The notes: generated from the letters alone by a model not told the origin. Positions 33,146 to 45,890 are shown, counted from the stretch's first letter. The stretch: 64,000 bases of DNA from Artocarpus heterophyllus (GCA_025403435.1 CM046354.1:41985779-42049778); one strand, 5' to 3'. Numbers and translations: made by a program.

Positions 33146-35280
33146 TGTAAGACCCTGAAATTTATTAAGTATAATTAGTGTGCCATGGTGTAACTTGAAC
33201 TTAATTTAACTATTTCATGATATTTTCAAATTAATGTTATTTCCATTTATTTCTAATCACTTTTAATTATTTTTATTTGTTATTTTGAATTTTTAAACAA
33301 AACAATTTGTCAAATGCCCAATGTGTCCCATTTTGGAAAACCATGTGCGGGACATAGTTTTCATTCTAAAAGCTGCTCTCTCCCTCTCTATTTATTTCAC
33401 TCTCCCTTTCCTCACTCACTCACTCACTCTCCCAGATGCTCTTTCTCTTCCTTCCCTTTCTCATGCTGTCTCTCTCTTTCTCTCTTCCCTTTCAAATTTC
33501 TTCCAAGATTTTGGAGCTTAAGCCCTAAATCTCAGTTGGATTGGAAGCTTAGAGACTCAATTGAGCATCCACAAACCCTTTTCAAGATCAAATTCAAGGT
33601 TAGTTACTCTATTTTTCAAAACTTTAAACTTTTTCCAAATTTTTAAATTTTCTTAGAATGTTGAAATCTGAGTTTTATGAGCATAGGAAACCTTCAATCT
33701 AAGTTAGTAAGAATCAAATCATCTAGAATTTAGGCTTGATTTGATGAAAAGTGGATTAAACCAACTTTTTCTCTTTTTCTCTATTTTTGGATTTCTTTAA
33801 AAATTTCTATGTAAATTTTGTTCGCATGTGTTTAGATGTGTTCTAGTATGTTTTTCTATCATTTATGATCATTATGCATGCCATGGGAATTAGAAAACTA
33901 GTTGGAAATGAAGATTTGAGCTCGTGGAGGCCGAAGCTCAAACCTGGAAATTTCTAGATTTTTCTAGTTCAGCAAGTCGATGTTGAGCATCGGCAGGCCA
34001 GACTCATCGCGTCGGCAGGCCGATCCTGGAAGAGTTTGACAGGCTGGTGTTGTACGGCCAGTAGGCTGAGCTGTGGAATTTAGTAGGCCGAACCAAGAAG
34101 TTCAGCAGGCCAACCGGGCTCCATAAAATTTGATGTTTTTCACCCATTTTCATTGTTTTAAACCTAGTTAAAGACTTTGATCCTGTAGAATGATTTTTGT
34201 GAACTTCAAAGGCACACTAAGGCACCATGAGATAGCTTAGTAGTGTAGAATACCCTAAACTAGATATTGATAAACTTAGTCTCTATTTAAGGCTGTTTGT
34301 AGTTCCGTGGAGCTAATGTATAGTGGATCGGGGCTATAATGCTGAGTCACAGCGCTGGACTTTGAGGTAGGACTCTTACCCTTCTTTGGTAACCATGTTT
34401 TGAATGATTTTGGCCTAAAAATGAATTCTTCCAAGATGTTTTTCAATGAATGATTGAAAAAGATTTTTTATTAGTTGTTTTAATAAACTGTTGAAGGATG
34501 TGATATTCATAATGAATCGCATGACGACCATAAACGAACTCACTTGGTAAAATGAGATTTGAATAATTATAGAAATGCTTAAATGGACATGATACCATCT
34601 CAAAGATCGGGTTGTGTAGAGTGTGAACTTGGGGGCAGGTCTCAGAACCAAGCTGGGCCACTATAGTGGTGACATTTATGGTTTGCCCAAGAAAAGATAA
34701 TAAGATCCTTTCTAGATGAACAATGAACTGTTTTTGGTAAGAATAATTTAATTGAGTTTATTTATTTAATTTTGTTTTCCAAATATTTTTCTAAATGATA
34801 AATTTCATATTCAAATTAAATGATTTTCAATTCTAGCTCTACTGAGCTTTTCGCTCATATTTTATTTGTTTTCAAACCTTTCCCCCTCTAGGTGGAATTT
34901 AGCTTAGGACCGATGAGGAGGCAACCTTTCAGACTCACGAGCAATAAAAGATATTGAGTAGGTTATTTGCATTAACTAATGAAGGCATGTAATATTTTAA
35001 TTTCCCATTTCTTATATTAGACTATGGTTTTAATTTTAATTATTGTTGATACTATATGTGTGCACACCAATGTGGGTTCGGTGAGGCCCAACTCGTGTCT
35101 ACCTTTCTTTATTATTTTGTCTTATCTGTTTTATTATTTCAATAAGAGATTTAAAAGGATTTAAATTTATCACATTTTTCATAACCAACTAAATTCTTTA
35201 ATTGCAAATTTTTAACTAAAATTTGATTTCATTAAATTAATTAATCTGCCACATCACCTCTCAGATTTTGGGGTGTGATA
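33146..35280 (+). mobile_element. Gypsy-2 3' LTR
   Basis: 2135 bp from TGTAAGACCCTGAAATT to GGGGTGTGATA. It is the same family as 481-2541, whose end reads GGCGTGACA. A CT-rich block (about 33370-33500), the dyad array (33969-34113) and the section GTGGTGACATTTATGGTTTG are shared with that copy. The right end abuts minus-strand copia LTR sequence (ATTCCATATCTATG), which it seems to have interrupted. No second half of that target is seen on the left, so later rearrangement removed it. Confidence 0.85.
33967..34115. repeat. dyad array in Gypsy-2 LTR
   Basis: Seven dyads start at about 33969, 33990, 34012, 34036, 34058, 34080 and 34102 (spacing 21, 22, 24, 22, 22, 22), the same pattern as in Gypsy-1 including the 24-bp step. 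Confidence 0.82.
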
Positions 35281-35909
35281 ATTCCATATCTATGAATAAC
35301 AGGTCTACACTATTAAGAGTCATGTTTCTAATATACCAGTATGTGCATCATCACAAAGTCAAGATGTCACTCTTTGGTACATCAAAAGACATAAGTCATA
35401 TTAACAAGCCCATTAGTCATTTTGGGATTAACATACAACACATATGATTGTCTAAGTAAATTGTTTTGTACAGATGGAATTATTAATCAAAATCAATTCT
35501 ATCGTATGTCCCGATCCAATACATCGTCTCCTATAATGATATACCAATATTTCTACTCGTGGAGTCTAACTCTGATGGCCAAAACAAGCCATCTCACATC
35601 AGAGATGGAGGCAACATAGCAATCTTAGCATGAATAAAGCACCCAACTTTATTCTCTCGATTGCAGATCTTATGATCTAGACCATCACCTTCAGAATCAT
35701 GTATTTTGCATAATCTATCCATCATATGGCTGATTCTTAAAGGTTTAGACCGATAGTCTCAAACTTTTATTTGCTTAACATACATTCAACAAATATGAAT
35801 GTAAAGAGGACAACATTTGGAGTATGAATAATAAATAAATTCTTTATTGGTAAAATGTCTCCAAAAACATGTTACGACATTTTACTCCTTAGGAGTTACA
35901 TGTCTAGCA
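35281..35909 (-). mobile_element. copia LTR fragment (A-D family)
   Basis: Minus-strand match to the U3 start of the family LTR: it runs from the LTR start (TGCTAGACATGTAACTCC, ending at 35909) to the point where Gypsy-2's LTR cuts it. The rest of the LTR is gone. Decay is advanced. Confidence 0.75.
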
Positions 35910-35942
35910 TTATAGACTGGGTATAAACCTAGTCTACTCTCC

Positions 35943-36715
35943 TAATGTGTGGGGGCATCCAGCTCTTGTTAAAAAGCCAAAGATGGATAAGTTGGAACAA
36001 TGTATTAAAGTATGTATTATTTGTAAGGTATCTAAAGAATATGCATGGTGGTTTCATCTATAGTACTCAAGACAACAAAGTGTTTGTTTCTACAAATGCA
36101 ACTTTTCTTGAGGAAAAAAAAATGAAGGACTATAAACCTCAAAGTAAAGTCGTACTGGAAGAATTAGTGGGAGATAAGATCATCCCATAGAGTCATGAGA
36201 ATGTATAATCATTCCCATGACACTAGTCGATGAAAATCAGATCACGGCTTTAGAACAACAACCAAGGACTCTATGTAGCATTGGAAGGGATATTGGACAA
36301 CCAAATTGGCACATTGGAATTGGAGAAGCTAATGTAGAAGTCTTTGATTACAATGTCAATGATCCCATCTCCAATAGTTAACGTATGACGGTTATCGATT
36401 TTAAATCACAGCAAGAAATGACGAACCAAGAAATAGATTCTATTTAGACCAACAAAGTCTAGGAACTTGTTGATAAAGCCTAATGGGATTAAGCCCATTT
36501 AGAGCAAGTGGATTTATAAAAAAAAAAAAAGAGAAGAACAAATAGAAAAGTAGAAACTTTCAAAACAAGGCTTAGAGATAAGAAGAACAAAGTATTAGCT
36601 TTATCCCAAGCCTTGTACATGGATAGAATACTTAAGAAATGTTTTATAAAAGTTTCCAAAAGGGCATTTAGCCCATGAATACATGGAATAACACTTTCTA
36701 AGGAGATATCTGGTA
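35943..36715 (+). pseudogene. copia G pol, left part
   Basis: Decayed copia pol of a lineage different from A-D. Visible are WGHPALVKKPKMDKLEQ, GGFIYSTQDNKVFVSTNATF (integrase C-terminus, open at 35945-36190), then the linker, VWELVDKA and KWIYKKKK at the RT start. A large deletion removes the RT core, and the text resumes with RDKKNKVLALSQALYMDRIL and HGITLSKEI. It stops at about 36715 where other DNA begins; the matching continuation is found at about 49225. Many stops and shifts. Confidence 0.78.
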
Positions 36716-36753
36716 AGTCTCGAGGGAAACACCAAATAAATCTTTGCTTAAAG
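36716..36753. other. short unassigned join
   Basis: A 38-bp stretch between copia G and the likely LTR H end. Its origin is unclear: it may be G sequence or the LTR edge. Confidence 0.3.
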
Positions 36754-37843
36754 TGTAGTCATAGTCAAGTATAGTAATGAGTAAGAGTCATTCCCGCAAA
36801 TGATTAAGTTTAATTGATAAGTTATTAATTTCCAAAATAAAATGGGGAATAATCAACTAAAATTACTAAAAATTAAATAAAAGAAAAATAAATAAATAAA
36901 AACATTAATTATACGAGATTGTAAACAATAATGATTAAACCAGTTAGAGGATCATTCGCCACTACTAGACAACAATTATACAATTGATCATTGAATTATT
37001 CCTAGATTCTTATCAAAACTACTAACTGTAGATAACAATAAGCTATGCTATCCCAATCTTTCCTTAGTTTTTTGTTAAGAAAAACAAGCTCTTCACTTAA
37101 TCTGTTTCCCTCAAACAACCTAGAATAAACTCTCTAGATTTAATTCAATAGGAGCATTACGTTAAGAAAGATAGGTTGATCAAGGTAGTAATCACAAAAG
37201 CTCGGATTATTGAACCCAGGTTATATTCTATATTCAATCATACAAAAACTTGATCATAATCAACGACCACAATAGCTACTAAGGATTAGAAAAACAAGAC
37301 AATTACAAAATATGATTTCTAACCTAGCAATAGATTAAATTCAAGTCCTATTTAATTGAGCAACCCAAACAAAATAATAAAATAATCATAAACAATTAAA
37401 ACTAAACAACATAAACAATTTCGATTGGGAAAATTAGAAATAATTCTTAAAATATTAATTACACAACTATGTCTAGGATTTGAAATCACCCTTTAGTTAT
37501 TTAGCCTAACATTATTATAAAATTATATGATGCAAAGAAAACAAATAAGATTTGGAGTTCAAGATGAAGAAGAAGAAAATAAAAACTCTTTGACAATCTT
37601 GAAGAAATCTCTACACGAATGAATATTCTTGGGCTTCAATGAATTTTTCCTCTTGATTTTCTATATTTTCTCTCTAAAAAGTTGCTAGAAAACTAAAGAA
37701 AAACTGACTAAAAATGTGTTCTAAAGTTATGTATTTATAGAATTCCACGTTTAGGTCAAAATGGGAAGGTTTGGAGTTAATTTGGGTTCAAAAACATGTT
37801 TTTTTTTTTACGATGTAGCACTACAATACTGAAGAGGTAGTGC
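36754..37843 (-). mobile_element. Athila-like LTR H, left part
   Basis: Resembles 54532-55620 along its length: TCAAGTATAGTAATGAG near the start, the CATCCCAATCTTTCCTTA block, and a TATA box read on the minus strand (TATAAATA, 37732-37739) before a region of short direct repeats. The LTR end is placed at TGTAGTCAT (36754) by comparison. The chromovirus F interrupts it at 37848, and its other side continues at 48944. The outer limits are not certain. Confidence 0.6.
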
Positions 37844-37848
37844 CGTGG
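37844..37848. repeat. target-site duplication of F, left copy
   Basis: CGTGG directly before the LTR terminus of F. The same five bases follow the other LTR at 48939-48943. Five bases is the size gypsy integrases normally produce. Confidence 0.9.
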
Positions 37849-38210
37849 TGAAACGCCCCTTAATTCGGACGTCACAGATGTCGTTACATACTTTCATTCA
37901 TACATGCCTAAACTTTAAACATATAAATAATATCAAACTTAATCAGTACTATTGATTTTAAAAGTACTTAAACATACATAACCAGGATCCATTCATACCT
38001 CAAATTTTTTTTTTTATATATATAACTTAACATTGTTTAGAATAACATTGTTTAACTTATTCCATATCATAATTTATTCAATTATACTTAAATTAATCAT
38101 GAACTTATTTAATAATATAGGTTTGTCAAGTTGTAAAAATCAGGACTTAACAAAACATCACATCAAATCTCCTTGATCATCTCATCATTTAAAATTCATT
38201 TACTCCCACA

Positions 38211-38387
38211 GTTCGGCAGGCCGAACTTGGGACTTCGGCAGGCCGGAGTTCCCTCAATCGGCAGGCCGGTAGAGGCTTTGCAATTCGGACAAAAAATTCA
38301 TCCATGTTCGGCAGGCCAAAAAATGTGATCGGCAGGCCGAACTTCTGGACATCGACAGGTCGGCCAACAAGTTCGGTAGGCCGTCCG
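38211..38387. repeat. dyad array, distal, F 3' LTR
   Basis: Dyads start at 38213, 38235, 38258, 38308, 38329, 38352 and 38373 (spacing 22, 23, 50, 21, 23, 21). Centres read AG on the plus strand, opposite to the second array of the same LTR at about 40557. Confidence 0.82.
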
Positions 38388-40387
38388 AGACCGATCTTTG
38401 AGAAAACTTAAAATTTTAAAACAAACCAACTTTTCGTAAAACATAGCAAAAGTTCATAATTCATTAAAAATGATAAAATATCTTATAAAACCATAATATA
38501 AGTATTCTTAAAACTTAACATAAAATATATGTTAAAAATATATAACTTAATTAAATCATAAAATCGTTCTTCTTGGCATGCTTTCGGTTACAATTCATCG
38601 TTCATAATGCTCGCACGCCTTCCCATGTCCTCCGCCTAGTCCATGATTTTCTAACCCTTATCTGCAACATGACATAAAACATGATTAAGCTAATGCTTAG
38701 TAAGTACATATAATTCTCACAATTTAAAACATTTCATAAACATCATCATCATCATCATCATCATCAAACCATAAAAGTGCCTTAAGCACAATTTCATATA
38801 AACATATCTTTCATTACGTTGACCATTTTAAAACTTATTCCATTTTTATCTTAAGGGCCCAAGTGTTGCACCATAAACATCATCATAGGCACGCTGTCAT
38901 GAGAGGAGAAGGGTAGCTAATCCCAAACCAAACATGACATCATAACATATCATTTCATAACATTGGGTGTGCAACACTTATTAGGTGATACATATATATA
39001 CATAACTTTCATGCTTTGAAACATGTCATCATCATACATGCATAACTTTAAATCATGAAAATCTTTCATAAGAAATCCTTTAAGGAAAATCATCATAAAA
39101 TCATCGTGAATGTCCTTGTAAACATATCATCAAACCTTGAAAAAGGTGTCATGTTGCAGGTGAGAATGTACTTACCTTATCGTTAGCTTACTTAACCTTA
39201 ACGTGATTTGGTGACGACGCCGCGGTCTCGTAGTGCTCGTTCCTTGAGTGTTCATGCCATTTTTCAATTAAAGATGCAATAACATTAATATGTATCATAA
39301 AACATCCATGCATATAACATTCATTCATATACATTCATCTCATAATCCATAACCATCATCGTAAAACATGAAATTATCATCACATATATATTTTCATCTC
39401 ATCCATTACAATCAATAATTCATAACCATAAACATTGTCATCACATAAACATGTTATTATGATTTTTCTTTAATTATAAAAATTACCTTAAGCATATAAA
39501 AACCAACCATACATTTTAAACATATTTATCTTTTAAATAAAATATTTTCGAACAAATACATATATTTTAATTTAAAACTCCATCCAAACATCATATTATC
39601 ATGCATAAAATCATTTTATTTTCATAAAATCATGTAAATACATAAATCGTTTAATAAAACAAAAATCCCAAAAACAACATTATCAAAACAGTTTTCTTAT
39701 TATAATCTCATAAAAATTTCATAATCATAAAATACATTGATCTTACATTATACTTGCATATTCTTAACAACTTTTCATGGAAACATCATTCATTACCTCT
39801 TGAATAATCATTAAATTTTTCATATATCAAAATTAAACAGTAACATTACTGTGAAGAGTAGAAGACAGAAATATTCATTTTTCATAAAACATTCATATGA
39901 CATGAAATTAGAAAACACCATATAACATATATGCATAACATCACATTTAAAAATTTGAGACAAAAAACAATACCTATGGAAAGATATTGTAGACGAAACG
40001 AGGAGAAGAATTTCTTTTCAAAAATACCAGAAAAGCCGAATTCATACCTTGAAGTTTCTTCTCAAAATCCTTGAATTTTAACCAACGAAGTAAGACTTTT
40101 CTTACAATTTTTGTAGAGAATTTTCGTGATAGAGAGAGAGAGAGAAAGAACTCATGGAGAAGAGAAGAGGAAGAGAGAAACAAATGTCTCAGAATTTTGA
40201 GAGAGAAAATAATGAAAAAGGAAACTTTAAATTTTTAACGTAATAGACATAATTGATGGGAATTCAATTCCCTTCATTAAGTCAGAATTTTCTGACTGTT
40301 GAGGGAGGCAAGAGGCGTGGAGAAAGGAAAGAAAAGAGGAAACCAAACAATCACTCACAACTTTCCATGTTTTGCCCATTTAAAATT

Positions 40388-41063
40388 GGAAACCATTTAA
40401 ATTGACACAAATCAATGCAGTTCAAACCCCTTTAATTTCCTTAACTGATAAAATCAATCCTTAATTATGCCAATTAATCATATTAAATCATCCAATTAAC
40501 GTAATTAACTCGCCATAATTTTGGAGAGATTTATGCTGACTGCTTGTCAGCCGTGTTCGGCCTGTCGATTTTCCATCTTCGGCCTGCCAATTCCACAAGT
40601 TCGGCCTGCCGATCTTAAAAGTTTGGCCTGTCGAACTATCCTTAATTGCCATACAATAAAACATTCATACATTATTGCATCATAAATAAACATGGAAACC
40701 ATTTAAATTGACACAAATCAATGCAGATCAAACCCCTTTAATTTCCTTAACTGATAAAATCAATCCTTAATTATGCCAATTAATCGCATTAAATTATCCA
40801 ATTAACGTAATTAACTCGCCATAATTTTGGAGAGATTTCTGCTGACTGCTTGTCAGCCGTGTTCGGCCTGTCGATTTTCCCTCTTCGGCCTGCCGGTTCC
40901 ACAAGTTCGGCCTGCCGATCTCGGGCAGAATGTTCGGCCTGCCGAACTGTCCTTAATTGCCATACAATAAAACATTCATACATTATTGCATCATAAATCA
41001 ACATATTCTTAAAAGTTTGGCCTGTCGAACTGTCCTTAATTGCCATATAATAAAACATTCATA
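40388..41063 (-). repeat. 306-bp tandem repeat in F 3' LTR
   Basis: Units at 40388-40693 and 40694-40999, each starting GGAAACCATTTAAATTGACA, followed by a partial third (about 41007-41063). The 5' LTR of F has this segment once (from about 48391). Each unit carries a dyad array. Confidence 0.88.
40556..40945. repeat. two dyad arrays within the 306-bp repeat
   Basis: First array: dyads at 40557, 40579, 40601 and 40623, exactly 22 bp apart. Second array: about 40861-40945, the same order with one changed member. A further single dyad lies at about 41015. The centres read CT on the plus strand. Confidence 0.83.
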
Positions 41064-42578
41064 CATAACTTTCATGTCATCTTCACGTTCCCATGTAGCT
41101 TCTTCAACTTGCTGATTTCGCCATAACACCTTGACCAATGGAATTTCTTTATTCCTTAAAGTCTTGGTTTTCCGATCGAGTATCTTCATTGGCTTTTCTT
41201 CATAACTTAAGTCTTCTCATATCTCGATCACTTGTGGCTCAATCACATGCGTAGGGTCCAGAACATACTTCTTGAGAATGGAGACATGAAATACATCGTG
41301 CATTGCGGACATTTCAGATGGCAACTTCAGCTGATAAGCTACTTTGCCTACTTGTTTAACAACTTCATAAGGACCGATGAATCTAGGGCTTAGCTTGCTT
41401 TTCTTCCCAAACCTCATAACCCCTTTCATTGGTGCAACTTTCAAAAACACATATTTGCCTACAACGAACTCTAAAGGTCTTCTTCTTTTGTCAGCATAAC
41501 TCTTTTGATGGCTTTGAGCAGTCTCTATTCTTCTTCTTATCAACTTTATCATCTCAGAAGTTTCATTCACAAAGTCAGTTCTTTCAGCATCTACACTTTC
41601 CATCAACTTCTTTTCACCAGCTTCGTGCTAACATATAGGTGACCTGTATTTTCGTCCATACAACGCTTCATATGGTGCCATCCCAATTGTCGCCTGAAAG
41701 CTGTTGTTATAAGCAAACTCTGCTAACGGCAACATTTTACACCAGCTGGTCTTAAAATCGAGAGAACAAGCCCGTAGCATATCTTCTAGAATCAAGTTCG
41801 TCATCTCTGTTTGGCCGTCAGTCTGAGGATGAAAAGCTGTGCTGAAATGAAGCCTGGTTCCCATTGCAGTCTGTACACTCTTCCAAAACTTAGATGTGAA
41901 CCTGCCATCACGATCTGAGATAATTGACTTGGGAATCCCATGAAGTCGTACAATCTCCTTAACATAGAGTTCCGCTAACCGTTCCATAGAGTAAGTGATC
42001 TTGATAGGGATGAAATGCGCCGTCTTCGTCAGTCGATCCATAGCTACCCAAATTCCATCATAGCCATTCATAGTTCTGGGCAAACCAATAATGAAATCCA
42101 TTGCTATTTCTTCCTATTTCCATTTCGGTATTTGGATAGACTGTAGTTCACCACCAGGTCTCTGGTGTTCAGCCTTTACTTGCTGACATGTCATACATTT
42201 CTTCACATACTTTGCAACATCACGTTTCATTCCAAACCACCAGAAGTTACCCTTTAGATCAATATACATCTTTGTTGCACCTAGATGAATAGAGTAAGGA
42301 GTGTCATGAATTTCTGCCAAGATCCTTTCCCTTAAATCATCAGCATTGGGAACACATAAATGGTCCTTAAGGTATAGAGTTCTGTCATCCGCAATACGAA
42401 ACTCTTGACATTTTCCTTCTTTCATTTCTTGCTTGATCCTTACAAGGCTTAAGTCGTCATCTTGCTTACTCTGAATTTCATCATACATCGTCGGAGCAAG
42501 AGAGAGTGCTGATAGCTGGCCTGCTATAAGTTCTAAACCGAAGTCTAGAATTTCCTTCCTTAAAGGTGAAGACATTGT
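41064..42578 (-). pseudogene. F integrase and chromodomain
   Basis: 42114-42575 holds the zinc-finger side (HLGATKMYIDLKGNFWW, CMTCQQVKAEHQ). 41628-42101 holds the catalytic core with D in MDFIIGLP, D in SDRDGRFTS and E in TDGQTE. 41217-41606 holds the DNA-binding end (LSPRFIGPYEVVKQVG, MHDVFHVSILKKY). The chromodomain follows as KVLWRNQQVEEATWERED, then is cut off by the LTR join at about 41064. Stops: TGG to TAG after PKWK, TGG to TAG after RSPIC, and TGA before EDLSYEEK. Catalytic residues are kept. Confidence 0.9.
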
Positions 42579-44122
42579 TTACATTGACATCAACGTGGCA
42601 ACTGACTTCCTACTTAGAGCATCAGCTACTCGGTTAGCTTTACCAGGATGATAAAGGATTTCACAATCATAATCCTTCACCAACTCTAGCCATCTTCGTT
42701 GTCTCATGTTTAGGTCTTTTTGCGTGAAGAAATACTTCAGACTTTGATGATCAATGAAGATCTTACATTGGACCCCATATAAATAGTGTCTCCATATCTT
42801 CAACGCAAAAACGACCGTTGCTAACTCGAGGTCATGAGTAGGATAGTTCTTTTCATAATCCTTTAGTTGTCTTGAAGCATAAGCAATCACCTTTTCATTC
42901 TACATTAATATAGCTCTGAGGCCCATCTTGGATGCATCATTATAGATTACGAACCCATCATTTCTCTCAGGAATTGCCAACACTGGAGCCATCGTTAATC
43001 TTTTCTTCAGTCTTGAAAACTCCTTTCACATGCATCCGTCCATTCATACTTCTTTCCTTTGCTAGTTAAGTTCGTGAGTGGAGCTGCTATCTTGGAGAAA
43101 TCTTCTACGAATCTCCGATAGTAACCTGCTAGACCCAAGAAGCTCCTTATTTCACTTGCATTCATCGGTTGCTTCCAATTGAGTACAGCTTCTACTTTAG
43201 CAGGGTCCACCATAATCTCATCCTTTGAAATAACATGCCCTAGAAATGACACTTTATCAAGCCGAAACTCGCATTTGGAAAACTTAGCATATAGCTGGTG
43301 TCTTCTTAAAGTCTCCAGCACAATCCTTAAATGCTCCTCATGTTCTTCATCATTCTTAGAGTAGACAAGAATATCATCGATAAATACAACAACAAATTTA
43401 TCAAGGAAATCCTTGAATACCCTGTTCATCAAATCCATAAAGGCAGCCGGTGCATTCGTCAGACCGAAAGGCATAACCACAAATTCATGGTGACCATACC
43501 TCGACCTGAAAGCAATCTTGGGAATATCACCTTCTTTAATCTTCAACTGGTGATACCCTGATCGTAGATCAATCTTTGAGAACACCGATGCACCCTTGAG
43601 CTGATCAAACAAATCATCAATTCGAGGCAACGGGTACTTGTTCTTGATCGTCACCTTGTTCAGCTCTCTGTAGTCGATGTAGAGTCTCATAGTGCCATCC
43701 TTCTTTTTCACAAACAAGACTGGAGCACCCCACGGTCAGTGACTTGGCCTGATAAATCCTTTGTCAAGTAGCTCTTTTAATTGCGTGTGAAGCTCCTTTA
43801 ATTCTACCGGGACCATTCTATATGGTGCTTTTGAGATTGGGTTGGTGCCTAGAGCGAGCTCAATCTCGAATTCAACTTCTCTTTCTGGCGGTAGACTCGT
43901 TAGATCATCAGGAAACACATCTTTATATTCATGAACAACATGCACATCTTCAATTCTTGTCTTTCCTTCTTGACTTTTGTCTACAACGTTAGCCAGAAAG
44001 CCGATGCAGCCACTTGCTAAAAGCCTCCTTGCTTTCATTGCCGATAGAAACATGCTGGGTTTCTTTCTGGTCTAGCCAACATAAATGAACTTCTGATCAC
44101 CTTCAGGATGGAAGATCACCTT
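42579..44122 (-). pseudogene. F reverse transcriptase and RNase H
   Basis: The RT N-terminal part is 43736-44053 (VHEYKDVFPDDLTSLPPERE). The core is 43007-43717 with [23 protein letters not shown] and the catalytic FIDD at residues 112-115. RNase H (42579-43005) keeps its acidic residues in [20 protein letters not shown] and [10 protein letters not shown], and ends VADALSRK. Disruptions: TCA to TGA in RPSH-stop-PWGAP, a one-base frameshift at about 43010, a CAG to TAG stop after AILM, and a stop before TMSSPLR. Two stops also lie in the linker 44054-44122. Confidence 0.9.
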
Positions 44123-44900
44123 TCATTTCTGGCATTCTATTGAGGCATTATACTTGCTTAGGAAATCCATCCCAAGAATCATGTCGTAATCATGCATGTC
44201 GATCGCAATGAGGTCGATGAAAAGTTCCCTATTAGAAATCCATAGGGGTACAACACGCAAACAGTGCGGGGATAATATCACTTCCCCAGAGGGTAGTGTC
44301 GTAGTGAATCCCTGTCTCATAGGCTCTAAACAAACCCCTAACTTCTTAGCATGTGACATAGACACAAAAGAATGTGTGGCACCCGTATCAAAAAGAACAT
44401 AAACATCATTAGATAAGCTTGTTATCTGACCTGTGACCACATTGGAGGCTTCAGCAGCCACTTGTCCTTTCATCATAGCATAGATTCGGGCATTTGTCGG
44501 TGGGGCTTTGATTCTCCCTTGACTAATAAGTGGCCCTTCAAGGGAGGCTTGCATCTGATGCAGCTGGGCTTGAGGAGGAGCTCTTTGCAGGGCATTAGCA
44601 TTCATCAGCTTGGGGCAGTTCTTTACAAAGTGGTCTTCATGCCCACATATGAAACATTGCTTTGTCTCCAATCGGCATTCCCCTGGATGTTTCTTTCCAC
44701 ATTTACACATGGTTGAAATCGGCTGTCATTGTTGTTGCACTGACCATCATTGTGCCTCTTGTTGTCTTGGCCCTGCTGTTGTTGAGGATTGCCCTTCCTC
44801 TTATTGTTCCTCCAGTTCTGGTTGTTGTTGTTGCTGTTGTTGTTGTTCCTGTGGGGAGGGCGATTCTGGTTGTTTGCATTGTTGGCTTGCTGGTTGGGCT
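44123..44900 (-). pseudogene. F nucleocapsid zinc knuckle and protease
   Basis: The frame 44123-44710 has the CCHC knuckle CFICGHEDHFVKNC at residues 19-32 and the aspartic protease LFDTGATHSFVS with DTG at 108-110, ending in the flap and C-terminal region (MILGMDFLSKYNASI). Upstream, 44710-44900 is an asparagine/glutamine-rich, basic linker (NNNNSNNNNQNWRNNKRKG) in another frame, so a frameshift lies close to 44710. The linker is low complexity and its antisense gives a cysteine-rich decoy frame. Confidence 0.88.
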
Positions 44901-44904
44901 GAGG

Positions 44905-45674
44905 CTAGTTCCTTCTTAACTTTGACAGATGGAACTCAACACGTTGAGCCCTCATAACAACCTGTTCTTGGGTCCTTGGCGGACTTGCCCCATCAACAAT
45001 CGCAGCAATGTCTAGACTAAGGGCTCTGATCAACCTTCTGACCCTTTCACCTTCATTCATAACCATCCCTACGCATAGACGAGCAAGCTGGTCAAACTTT
45101 GTCACCACATCTGTGACTGACATATCCCCTTGGCGTAAGCTCTCAAACTCCTCATAATGTTTCCTCGTGAAATTCATATGGAAGAACTTTGTGTTGAATT
45201 CATGAACGAAGTCAGCCCATGTCATCTCTTCAACATTCCTGCTCTGTTCGATGCCATCCCACCAAATTCTGGCCTCCATTGTAAGACAGTACGAGGCACA
45301 GAGAACCTTTTCATTATCTGTGAAATTCATGAGTCGTAAAGTGGCCTCAATCGTCTTCAACCATCCCTGAGCGACTAACAGGTCCTTTGAACCCTCAAAG
45401 TCTACTGGCTTAACCCTCTTCCATATGACCAGAAGAGGTTCTTGATATGCCGCTCTTGGTTCAGCAGCAGGCACAGGGACTTCGTTAACTTGTGGCTGCG
45501 GAGGAGGAGGAGGAGGCACATCATTGCCTCGTTGTTCATCATTCTGACCATTGGCCCTTAAAGCAGCAATCTCCCTTCTTTGATCCTCCAACTGCCTTTG
45601 CAGTTCAGCGATCATCATCATGAGTCTTTCGTTAGTTTAGGTGTGAGTCTGCATTTTTCTATGTCCGTCCATCG
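44905..45674 (-). pseudogene. F gag capsid
   Basis: Begins at the ATG at about 45674 (MDGHRKMQTHT-stop) and is open from 45621 for 238 codons. A coiled-coil-like start (MMMIAELQRQLEDQRREIAALRANG) and a proline-rich segment precede the Retrotrans_gag domain, residues about 80-200: CLTMEARIWWDGIEQSRN, FNTKFFHMNF, FDQLARLCVG. A stop after HLSKLRRN separates it from the nucleocapsid. It would form the virus-like particle. Confidence 0.88.
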
Positions 45675-45890
45675 TTAATTTCCTAAAAGAATTAAGACTT
45701 AGAAAATAATCTTCCATTTATGAGACAGGTTTTCACTACTATGTCGTTAATCATTAAACATTCAAACCTTAATCTTATCATCATACTTGCATCAATATAT
45801 CTAACTTAATAACATACTTACTTGGAGGACATGGATTGACGTGTGGCGATATAAATTGTAATCGGAAAACCTGGCTCTGATACCAAAGCC
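45675..45890 (-). promoter_or_regulatory. F leader with primer-binding site
   Basis: About 200 bases between gag and the 5' LTR. 45873-45885 reads TGGTATCAGAGCC on the minus strand, an exact initiator-tRNA-Met match, five bases from the LTR edge. The short leader contrasts with the 1.6-kb leader of the copia A-D family. Confidence 0.88.

Larger units (their letters stand above)
37849..41063 (-). mobile_element. F 3' LTR, rearranged
   Basis: From TGAAACGCCCC (37849, the LTR end) rightwards, it aligns with 45891-48700. It then carries a 306-bp unit twice (40388-40693, 40694-40999) plus a partial third copy to about 41063. The first 230 bases or so of the LTR, including its TGTAACACC terminus, are missing. 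The join runs directly into chromodomain coding sequence. A CAT/ATC microsatellite lies at about 38742-38766, a GA run at 40131-40145. Confidence 0.85.

Noticed and set aside
44610..44957. 115-codon plus-strand frame with a cysteine run (GCCCCCCCCSCGE)
   Set aside because: It is the antisense of the Asn/Gln-rich codons of F's gag linker; no start context and no homology of its own.
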